Source: Folioceros fuciformis
Taxonomy: Eukaryota; Anthocerotophyta; Anthocerotopsida; Anthocerotales
Length of the DNA stretch: 44,106 nucleotides
Assembly (NCBI GenBank): GCA_049999805.1
Contig: JBNGIO010006163.1
Location: forward strand, 1-44,106
Direction: 5' to 3'
Shown: one piece after another, positions 20,936 to 29,591 of the stretch
Layout: every line of letters begins with the position of its first letter
Position numbering within the stretch: position 1 is the first letter of the stretch
Made by a program: the position numbers and the translations under genes
Notes under the pieces: model-generated
Database searches by the model: none
Told to the model about the DNA's origin: nothing
Seen by the model: the letters and a program-made list of their open reading frames with translations, nothing else

Positions 20936-20945
20936 AGCTCGGGGC
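20701..20945 (-). pseudogene. Inverted fragment of TAR exon 1 (copy B)
   Basis: On the minus strand it reads NLAFSAGMMLMKSNNMEA and PKSSVDK, matching FSAAMMLGKSNNTEA and LKSSVEE of the intact gene, with a frame change in the membrane segment. It extends slightly further 5' than copy A (CTCTGGGCTTGG pairs with the codons for PAKPRR). After KSSV it leaves TAR sequence at the same place as copy A, so the truncation predates the A/B duplication. Confidence 0.8.
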
Positions 20946-21453
20946 AGCTTAAGAGCTTATCTCAGTTCTAGGAACTATCCAAGCAATTAAAATCTTATCG
21001 CGGTCCCAGGAACTATCCAAGCAGCACATCTCACGCGAGACTGAATACCTACTGTTCTACTGCCGAGGCAATGTACATGCCAAAGAAAAATTGGTCTTGA
21101 AGAACGGTTACAAGTGCCTCATCGTGAGGGTTGGAGCCTAACCCCTAACTTAGCAACAGGGATGCAACAGCAGGTGCATTGCCATTGCATTAGAGAACCT
21201 TTCTACATTGAATGCACTAGGGTAGTTGCTAAAGGAACATAACCAGTAGATGATCACATACCCATGATGCAAAAGACAAGATTGGCACATTTAGCAAATG
21301 CAATGGCACTATTGCAACCCAAAGCAGCAACGATACTAGATAATACCTCTGCTTACAAATTTGTGGATATTGGTATTCAAATGGTAGCTAAGGCTCCCAA
21401 ATCCCATGGAGAGGAGGCAAACGTGAGATCTGAAGGATGCAAATCGTAGACAA
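20946..21453. other. Unassigned spacer with a small tandem repeat
   Basis: About 20950-21035 has two imperfect units with CAGGAACTATCCAAGCA-like ends. No gene is recognised. The 61-codon ORF at 21264-21449 has no known domain. Confidence 0.4.
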
Positions 21454-21649
21454 TGGCTAGAGAGCGAGAAGGAAAGATGGAGAGTCCATCAAAACTTTTT
21501 TTGATGGACTCTTTATTAAGGAACTAAAAGTACCAGCAACTTCTTAAATAGCTAGAGTACGGTAACCCTTATAACCACAAATGCTAACAACAAGTAACTA
21601 TTTTAGTAATTTGGAGTGAAATAAAATTACTATACTATAACTTCCAACA
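21454..21649 (-). repeat. Copia-4 3' LTR (left boundary approximate)
   Basis: On the plus strand it ends CTTCCAACA, followed by CTCCCACTTAG (21650-21660), the reverse complement of a polypurine tract CTAAGTGGGAG. It contains a perfect 14-bp hairpin at 21481-21512. No partner LTR is seen in the window. Confidence 0.6.
21481..21512. other. Perfect 14-bp hairpin with 4-nt loop
   Basis: AGAGTCCATCAAAA (21481-21494) and TTTTGATGGACTCT (21499-21512) are exact reverse complements around CTTT. It lies in the Copia-4 LTR. It could be a structured RNA element of the LTR or the relic of a small inverted repeat. Confidence 0.8.
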
Positions 21650-22690
21650 CTCCCACTTAGTGAGCATTTGAGGAGTGAACGCACTAGAATCCCGTTGTTG
21701 TTGACATCCACATGTGCACAGAAAGAACATAAAAGAATCTTCATAATTGTGTACCTACGCTCTTCCCGTCTCTACATACGCGATGCCTAGTAAAGCTCCC
21801 AACACAGTTGCATTTGAAGCATTGACATAGTTTGAAGCCTCAAGATATACTTAGCGTAAGAGAAAATGATTGAAGAGGAAAACAGTGAGGAACACATGAT
21901 CATAACCAGAATATAGCTTCCACTGAATAATTGCTGTAGAGAAAATCTGATGAGCTTTGCCTTTCTCTTCCATTGTAGGAATGTCACGAACACTTAGAGC
22001 AAGAGTGTGTTTCTCATGAAGTGTTCTGGGCAAGGCCTCTGTGAGTAAGACTGAGACTGCAGTGTTTTCGCTAGTTGAAACATAAGACACACTGACCTCC
22101 TTGTTATCAACAACCTGCCTTATACAATGATGAGAAATTTCTTTGTGCTTAGATCTCACATGAAATACTATATGTCAATAGATTATTGCACCATAGTTGA
22201 GTTGGTCCTTATTGTACTTGCTGTAATCTTGTCAAAAAACAAAACTCCGTACCCATAAGATCTCCTTGACACCTTGAGTCATGGCCCTGTACTCAGTTTC
22301 CATCGGGGATAAACATATGGTGTTCAACTTCTTAGCAGACCAAGATACAGGAGATACTCCGAGAAATATTCAATAAGTTGCCACACTTTTACTGGTGTCC
22401 GGGTGACCAGCCTAGTATGCATCGCAGTAGGCTAGGAGTTGGAGACCATCCTTATGCTTGCCAAAATGTAGTTCCTTCCTTGGAGTACCTTTTTTTGCTT
22501 AATTAATTCTATTCATCTTTATGCTTTGGCCTCATACCTCTTTAATTGTTATAGAGCATGCGAGGATGCTTCATAGTTGGTAGAGGTAGCTACCACACTT
22601 GAATCAAAGAAGTGAACATCTCTTGCAACTTCTACATTAAATTTTCTCTCCTCTCGTTCAATAATACAAAACATGGATGTAAGCTTAGAT
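21650..22690 (-). pseudogene. Copia-4, internally deleted copia fragment
   Basis: The minus strand reads RSKHKEISHHCIRQVVDNKE and VSYVSTSENTA (about 22155-22060), the copia RNase H C-terminus. METEYRAMTQGVKEILWVRS lies at about 22300, the usual TEAEYRAM motif. Further upstream, VEVARDVHFFDSSVVATSTN at about 22640 is the connection domain that normally precedes the RT. The RT itself (over 700 bp) is missing between about 22560 and 22480. It is a dead deletion derivative. Confidence 0.8.
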
Positions 22691-22699
22691 TGCTTATTT

Positions 22700-23250
22700 G
22701 TTACCATCTTCTTATGCTAGCCTTGGTTGTATGAAAAGACTAATTTTCCCACAGAAGATTGTTTCGATGATTTTGGGTAGGTACTTGTTTAAGAAACCAA
22801 GGCTTTGTTAGGAACCTAGGGTTTATTGAGGAAATTATGATTAGTTTGAATCGAGAGACTAGACATTATTTGGGAAACCAAGGCTTGCTTACTAACCTAG
22901 GTTTTACTTGGGGGAGGTTTATATCTACTTAGTTGTACTTAATTATCTATTCTAATAAGCATTAAAATTTGAACAATTCAAGAGTAAGCCATAGCATTCT
23001 GCACTAGGAAACCAAATAAGCAGGAAACCAAATAAGCAAGAACCATAAAAAGTGAACAAATGCTGAAAAGGATGAATGCTAGCTCCACCATAATGACCAT
23101 GCCCTAATAAAACCTGGATACAAGGGAGAAAGGACTTTAAGCTTAACAAAGTTTTAAAAAAATATGATCGTTTCAATTATTTTATTAATATATGAAATAT
23201 TATAATATATATTTTTCTGAAGGAAAAGTGTAGTCTGCAATCCCAATATT
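22700..23250. other. AT-rich spacer
   Basis: No gene is seen. Two imperfect direct repeats with AACCAAGGCTT and AACCTAGG strings lie at about 22795-22835 and 22877-22910. Their AACCTAGGGTTT-like ends might be more LTR debris. Confidence 0.4.
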
Positions 23251-25500
23251 ATAATATATATTTCCTTGTTGTTAACAGTATTGTGAGAAAAGAGGTCTGT
23301 AATCTGGAACGGCGTGCCGGATCAATGTCCGGCGGTGGACCGGGAGGGGAGTGGGCGAGGCAGCTCCTTTGCATGGCCCCACTTTCTTTTTCCTAGGGGC
23401 CATAGCTACTGGGGACATGCAGGCTGGTTGTACCGCCGTGCCGTGCTGTGCCGTGCCGTGTGGTCCCACTGTTTGTGACCGGTCACCGCTCCAGCCGGGA
23501 ATCCTACAATCTACATGTACTGTACATTTTATTCATAAAGACATACCGTACATTCAGTAGGATGCAAAGCGAAATAGCACAAGGCAGCCCGAAATGGGCG
23601 TCCCGGCCAGGGACTCGGCCCTAAACCCTGAACCCTAAGCTCTTTCCTTGTGTGCCCGGCCCCTTCCCAAGCCAACCCGCTGTAATCATTGGGCATGCCA
23701 TGGCCAGCCCAGCCCAGCCCAGCCCAGCTGCGGAAATGTGGTTGGAAACGCAACGCTTCCAAGCCCTTGCCTCCAACGGTTGTACGTATCCCACCCACAT
23801 ACTGTGTACGCCTCTAGTATAATACTAACCATATCCTGTGTACAATATGTATGTATGTACATGTACAGTACACAGACACTGTATATAATGTCCGGTAAGT
23901 CTCCGAATGAGAAGCGGAGGCAAAAAAGAGCCTTTCTGTGACACGGGTGGAAAGGCCGCTGCCCTTTTCCTACAAACCAGGCGACGGCAAAGGAATAGGG
24001 ATTGTGCCAGACAGCCCATCATTGGTCGTGTCTGGCCTGACCTGACCTGACCTGACCTGACCTGGGCTCTCCAGTTGGAGGAGTCTCTTCTTTGCAGCAT
24101 GGAAGCCCCAGATCCGTTTGCGATGTTGTGCGAGCTCCATCTCGTCGTGTGTGTGTGGAATGGGGTGCGGCCTCCTGGCTGGAATGTGATTTCGTGGCAG
24201 GGTGGCGATGGACGGAGGAGAGGAGAAGCAAAAAAGGAAGCCGGTAGGTTGGTAGGTACATATGTTTTGACATGCCAATGAGAATGGAGGAAAAGAGGGA
24301 AGGAGGAAGCGGAGGAGGAGCAGCGAAGGTACGAAAAGCGCGTAACGGTGTGGCAGAGCAGAGCAGAGCAGAGCAGAGCAGAACAGAGGAAGGAGAAGGG
24401 GTAACGGAATGGGAAGGAAATGTGGTACTTGAAGGGGCGGTCCCACAAGCCTCTCCTCTCTGCTCCTCTCGTCTCCTCTCCGCTGCACTCGGCTCGCGTT
24501 TGCCGTCATCGAAAAAGGGCTGGGTGTCCGGCAACGTGGACGCCTGCCTCATCATGGGCCCTTTATCGTCCAGTGGCAGGCGTTTATGAAGGGACTCGGC
24601 TTGGCGCCTACTGGGAAGGTTCCTGGCCAAGGTCGAGGCCAGCCCGGGATCGCTGGCCGGAAAACCACAAGGATGGGGCGGGCCTACCGGATAGCTACAC
24701 CATGCGTCCTTTTCGCGCTCGCGCTCGGGCTCGGAGTGTACGATGCCTTGGGGGCCATGGCGGAGTGTAGTCTAGGGTGGAGAGGCGCGCTTGCACTCTG
24801 CACACGCCACACGCCACACGCCACACTGCACACGGCACGCTGCACACTGCCCTGTGCTGGACGGAAAGGGAAGGGGAGGGGACGGAAAGGGCAGGGAAGG
24901 GAAGGGAAGGATCAATGTCCGACCCAACAGTGAGCTCCCACCGACCATGGGCTTGCGTGCGTTTGCGATCTTTCTTCGGCTTCGGCCCGGCTTCTCGAAG
25001 TCTCCAACGACCAGTCCGGAGAGGACAGGAGGGGCGAGGAGAGGATAGGATAGGAGAGTACAACCAACTGTGGGCCTTCGCCGCTCTGCTCTGCTCCGCT
25101 CCTCTGTCTGGTCTGTGTCTTGTGTGTGTGTGTGTGTGCGGGCATTTCTGTCCTTCACTGCCGGGGGTCCATCTCCAATGGACCACAATTAGCGTACCCA
25201 TGAAGGGTAGGGAAGGGCAGGGAAGTGCGTGCATTCCGGTGGGGAGTTCTGACATGCCAACATTTGGAAGACTTTTGACTACATACATACATACATATAT
25301 CCAGTACGTAGTTCCTCCACTTGTTGTTTCATGAAAATAATGAGGAACTCCTTGTGAGTGAACTCCTGATCTCGAGAAGAAGAAGAAGAAGTTCATGGGA
25401 CTTGAAGAGAAGAAAGAATTGCATCTTGGAATAACTTGTGAGTGGCAAGGAGGCAAAAGTCATGTCATTGAAGACCTTCATCACGCAGTGGAGCCAGATG
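23251..25500. other. GC-rich region without a recognised gene
   Basis: It has a high GC content and many short repeats but no domain I can recognise on either strand. Simple repeats include CCTGA units (about 24035-24063), GCAGA units (24356-24380), CACACGC units (about 24800-24825), GT repeats (about 25120-25138) and CATA repeats (about 25282-25300). A telomere-like CCCTAAACCCTGAACCCTAA lies at about 23620-23639. Overlapping ORFs of 100-250 codons in several frames are a by-product of composition. Confidence 0.5.
24673..24933 (+). CDS. Doubtful small ORF with hydrophobic N-terminus
   Basis: From ATG 24673 it reads MGRAYRIATPCVLFALALGL then GVYDALGAMAEC, like a signal anchor. It is followed by a low-complexity tail made by CACACGC and GGGAAGG repeats. 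The simple tail and lack of a known domain make a real protein unlikely. It could be a first exon, but no convincing splice partner is seen. Confidence 0.15.
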   Translation: MGRAYRIATPCVLFALALGLGVYDALGAMAECSLGWRGALALCTRHTPHATLHTARCTLPCAGRKGKGRGRKGQGREGKDQCPTQQ

Positions 25501-25504
25501 CGGG

Positions 25505-25657
25505 CAGGCTTCAGGGCTAGGAAAAGATGAAGAACAGCAGAGGAGCCAGATGAGGGCAGGCTTCAGGGCTAGGAAAAGATGAAGAACAGCATCCACCTTG
25601 CNNNNNNNNNNGCAGGCTTCAGGGCTAGGAAAAGATGAAGAACAGCATCCACCTTGC
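25505..25657. repeat. Tandem repeat spanning an assembly gap
   Basis: Units of about 52 bp share GCAGGCTTCAGGGCTAGG, AAAAGATGAAGAACAGCA and, before the first two, GAGCCAGATG. A 10-N gap at 25602-25611 is flanked by the same 46 bp on both sides (25556-25601 and 25612-25657). Confidence 0.9.
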
Positions 25658-25744
25658 CCGAAGGGCTACCTACCTACCATTTCTCCTCCTGGACACAAGA
25701 GAGCTGCTAATCAACACATTTCTCACCTTGAATTGGACGGAGCC

Positions 25745-27540
25745 AACTGAAGCATCCGAGGCCTGAAAGTTTCCTCCCTGCTTCATACGAAGTAAATGAT
25801 ACCCCAAGCCTGCGAAGCTGAAGGGCTACGAGGGCTTGCATGTACCATAAGCAAGCCATGGCGAGTGTTAGGGTTAGAGGGTGAAGTGAAGGATGGGACA
25901 GCACACAGCGCAGGGCACGGCAGAGCATGGGAGGGGCCCAGGGCCGAGCGGGCGCGGAGGACGCGTGTCGCGTGACCGGACGAGGAGGAAGAGGAGAAGG
26001 AGGCGAAGGGCTAGGAGGAAGAGGAGGGTATAAAGCAGATCATGATTGCGCTTGTCTGCCAGGCTCGAGGAGCGGGCTGCACGTGAAGGCGAAAGGGAAA
26101 GGGGAGCCAGGCGGCAGGTCCCGAGCTCACAGTTCCCGAATCCCGATGCCACGGTTTCCGGCCGAGGATTATGGGGCTGGGATTCACCGCTGCTTCATGC
26201 ATCTGCTCCTCATCTCACTCCTGCTCCTGGTGTTGCTCTTGCCTGCTTACTGCTTCCTGGTGCAGCCGTGCCTGCTTACTGCTTCCTGCAACCTGCTTCC
26301 TGGTGCAGCCGGGGGCCGGGAGGATTGAATTTCCACACCCCTCCTCCTGCGTCTACTGCCAGATCCATGAAAAATAAGCAAGGAGGAGGAGCTACAAGCG
26401 CTTCGGGATGGAGGAGGCCCGGCACCAGGCACCAGGCACCACTGGTACCCGGTAAGCGGGAGGGAAGTAGCGGCCTCCCCTGGCCCGTCTGCTGTACTTG
26501 CGGTGGTGGTAGAGACGACAGCCTTCTTCTGCACCCACCAACACTAACGGGATGGCGTCAGGTGCCGGCCCCACATCCCAACTCTACATCATTGGCATGC
26601 GCTCCCCGTCATCCAAAACGAGAAGAGAAGAGAAGAACGAGAAGGGAAGAGGCATCACGCAGCCGGTTGCCACAGCGACCGAAATACCTTATATTAATTG
26701 CTCCGCTTCCTCGGCCCCCTAAACCCTAAAAATAATTATAACCACTTAATATATTCCTCGTACATACTTCCCTTTCTTCTCAGGAAGAGAGTGGGAGTGG
26801 CCTGGTGCGACCGACCCTCGCTACGCCCATGCCCAACAGTATATTCTTGTGCTCTATTGAGGTAGGGTAGGGTAGGGCGGGATAGGGTCTTTTTATCTAA
26901 TTGCTTTATAGCAATTCCAACATGATGCACAAAAGGAGCTTTGGTTGGGGCTTTGGTTGGGGTTACCCATTAAGATGCCTCTCTTCTCTTTTGTACCATC
27001 ATGTATTTGTGTAACTTAGATATTCTATTCCTTCTCTTCAAATATTGTCCACCATCTTCAGCTGAGTTGGTTGTGGCCCAACTCAACTCATATAAGCCAC
27101 TACCAGCTTGAAGAAAACAAGAACATGTCCAGAAGAATTTGAAATACATATGTTGTAGTCTTCCATAGAGGACGAGTGAGCAAAAGAGATGTGTCCTTGC
27201 TGTGGGAATCTCTTCCACGACTAAGGAGCAGCCGAAGTGCCCTCCCTTTAGTATGTAGGCAGGTCTATTCAGGCCTCGGATGTACATACGTGCACCTTTC
27301 TCTTCCGTGAGCTATCCTTCTATGGGAATCTCTGCCACGAGTGAGGAGCAGCTATAGTGCCCTCCCTTCCTTATGTAGGTGGGTCTATTCTAGCCTCATG
27401 TGTACATACGTGCACCTTTCTCTTCCGTGAGTGGTCCATTCATTCTTTGGAATGTACATTCCTTTGCATCCCTCGCTTTCTTGAGTGGTCCATTCTCACT
27501 GTATGATATGTATAAGTCAAGCTTACTCCTTTTCCTTTCT
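25745..27540 (-). repeat. Right arm of the large inverted repeat (partner 3360-5330)
   Basis: It is the reverse complement of the left arm with indels. From its left end: a GCATCCGAGGCCTGAAA motif, TGCATGTACCATAAGCAAGC, the CCGAATCCCGATGCCACGG region, CCAACACTAACGGGATGGCG, CCAATGATG reversed, CCCTAAACCCTAAAAATAAT, TCCAACATGATGCACAAAAG, and TCATGTGTACATACGTGCAC with TTGGAATGTACATT. It lacks the GCAGGA array and one copy of the internal duplication. It lies about 2 kb upstream of the intact TAR gene. Confidence 0.8.
26716..26730. repeat. Interstitial telomere-like motif in the right arm
   Basis: CCCCTAAACCCTAAA here corresponds to TTTAGGGTTTAGG at 4021-4033 in the left arm. It is therefore part of the ancestral repeat and not a separate event. 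Confidence 0.5.
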
Positions 27541-27644
27541 TGCTCTATGGGTTGTACAATCTTTCATGGTGCGCTTTTGGGTGGCTCTATTTCACCACGA
27601 GGCTATTTTTGTAGTAAAGCAAGGCTAGAGGGACGACTCCAAGT

Positions 27645-27910
27645 TGGGTTCATCTCCAAGTTGTCCATTGTTTGCAACAAAGCATGGCATTGCCATGTGG
27701 GAGAGATGACTCCATTCGTCACAAGGTCGACAGTCGTTCATACTAAAGTAGAGCATAGCATAGCATAGCAAGATGTCCTTATCCATCTCGAGGTTGTCTA
27801 TTGTCTGCACCAAAGTCGAGCATAGCATAACATAGCAAGACGTCCCCATCCATCTAGAGATCATCTATTGTTTGCATCAAAGTAGAACAAAACATAGCAT
27901 AGCAAGATAT
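27645..27910. repeat. Minisatellite, units of about 67 bp
   Basis: Units contain CATCCATCT, an AGATCATCTATTGTTTGCA-like stretch, CAAAGT and AGCATAGCATAGCAAGA. Two clear units start at about 27768 and 27838, preceded by a diverged one. It is followed by a related array in 27930-28130. Confidence 0.75.
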
Positions 27911-27929
27911 TTGCAACCCTATACTCAAG

Positions 27930-28130
27930 GCCTCTTTGATCCTGTCTCCATTCGTCTCGAGGTTGTCTCTTTGCTCGCCTCTTTGATCTGTCTCCATTCA
28001 TCTGGAGGTCTNNNNNNNNNNGATCTGTCTCCATTCATCTGGAGGTCTCTTTGCTCGCCTCTTTGATCCTGTCTCCATTCGTCTCGAGGTTGTCTCTTTG
28101 ATCTTGTCTCCATTCATGTCAAGGTCTCCT
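27930..28130. repeat. Minisatellite with assembly gap
   Basis: Repeats of GATCTGTCTCCATTCATCT or GATCCTGTCTCCATTCGTCT with GAGGTTGTCTCTTTG. A 10-N gap (28012-28021) has the same 27 bp on both sides (27985-28011 and 28022-28048). Confidence 0.85.
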
Positions 28131-28395
28131 TGCTTGTGGCTCATTTGATCCGTAAGTCACTTAATCCATGTTCATCTACAAGAAATTTACTTTGTAAATA
28201 CATATACGTAGATATCCAAAGTATGGTGGAATGTACGTACATTACATGTGCTCCCGGCTCGGCGCTGGAAGCAATGTGCGTTTTACACGCCTGGCGATGC
28301 TGACACCGGCTACAGGCATGGACGCCCGGAGGCAGCCGGTAAAATCGCGGGTGCGGATAACTACTGCCCGGCGTTCGGAAGGCCGGGCCGCCCCT

Positions 28396-28495
28396 NNNNN
28401 NNNNNNNNNNNNNNNNNNNNNNNNNNNNNNNNNNNNNNNNNNNNNNNNNNNNNNNNNNNNNNNNNNNNNNNNNNNNNNNNNNNNNNNNNNNNNNN
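28396..28495. other. Assembly gap of 100 N
   Basis: One hundred Ns, a size often used for gaps of unknown length. The flanks are GC-rich. It may hide the promoter or first untranslated exon of the TAR gene downstream. Confidence 0.95.
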
Positions 28496-28939
28496 ACATA
28501 AATCCGAGGCAGCCTGCGGCGTCTGCACAAGTGCGATCCTGTTGCTGCTCTGTCTCTGTTCTTCCTCCTCGTCGTTTTGCGGTAAGCCCTTCGTCGATCC
28601 GGCTGCCCTCTCTTTCCCTGCTCCGCTTCGTTTCTGCGTCCGTTGCTGCTGCTGCTGCGCCGCGCCGCTTCACCCCGAGCTGTGTCCTTCCCTCGCTCCC
28701 CGTGCCTCCGGATTCCTCCTTCCTTCGCATTCCCGCCTCTCCTCATCGCTTCTGCGCCAACGCCTGCCTGCGCGCGGTTGCTCAATTTGAGCTGGGTTTT
28801 TCTCCCTCTTCCCAACGACTCCCCGCCCATTTCGGCCGGTGGTTGGAATTCCACCCTCTGCGGTTTTCCCCTCCCCAGCCTTGCGTTTCCGGAGGGTGGG
28901 GCAGGAATTTGCAAGTCGGCTCGCTCTGAATAGAGAAAA

Positions 28940-29008
28940 TTTATGTCGGGTTGTGCTGGTTCTGGGTCTGGGTCTGGTTCCGATTCTGATTCAGCCTCTG
29001 CTTCTGCT

Positions 29009-29061
<53 letters not shown>

Positions 29062-29066
29062 TTCTG
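28940..29066 (+). repeat. Simple repeats in the TAR upstream region
   Basis: GGGTCTGGGTCTGG near 28961 is followed by CTGCTT and GTCTGC hexamer units to about 29060. The ORFs through it encode Ser-Ala or Arg-Leu runs and are not taken as genes. It probably lies in the promoter or 5' untranslated part of the TAR gene. Confidence 0.85.
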
Positions 29067-29359
29067 GTTATTGCTGCTGTGCTGGTGCCGGTGCTGTTGT
29101 TTTCTTGTTGGTCATATCGCTGTTGTGGTGGTCATGGCTTTTGTGGTGGTCGTCTTCCTCCTTCTTGTGACCTCTTTCGAACTCGTGACATGTCCTGGGC
29201 TGAAGCTGTGAATTTGCGCAAGTCTTGCTCTTCAATTTGGAGTGGCATTCCTTGGCTTGGGAATTTGTACAAGCTTGCTTTCCCGCCCTCTCCGCAATCT
29301 CACCTCCAATCTCACCTCCAATCTGTGGGCTTGCGGATTTGCGGACTTGGGAGCTGAAG

Positions 29360-29558
29360 GTGAGTCACTGAGGCTGTTGTATTCATGCGCTGTTTTTTTG
29401 TCTCCCACCTCGGCCTTCCGGTCCCTCTTTCCTGTACCGAGAACTTCCAGCTCGGTATGCTTGAAGCTGCTTTGCTGAAGGCTGTTGTTTCCTTCTTCAA
29501 GGCTGTGCTTTTGTTGTCTTCTTCTTATATGAGTCTGTGTGTGGGTGGGTGCGCGCAG
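29360..29558 (+). other. Probable intron in the 5' untranslated region of TAR
   Basis: A strong donor, AAG followed by GTGAGT, lies at 29360. A pyrimidine/GT-rich stretch then ends in GCGCGCAG at 29558, just before the exon that holds the chosen TAR start at 29592. The upstream in-frame ATG at 29385 would lie inside this intron, which supports the shorter protein. Confidence 0.5.
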
Positions 29559-29591
29559 GAAGGCTGCACGAGAGAAGCCCAGGCCGGATCG

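Noticed and set aside
23825-25456. Several 100-250-codon ORFs on both strands
   Set aside because: They overlap in many frames in GC-rich sequence with simple repeats and carry no domain.
25500-28130. CRISPR-like arrays
   Set aside because: The direct repeats are plain tandem minisatellites without unique spacers, in a plant nuclear context.
28141-28933. ORFs of up to 257 codons spanning the 100-N gap
   Set aside because: They read through Ns, and the rest is compositionally biased sequence upstream of TAR.
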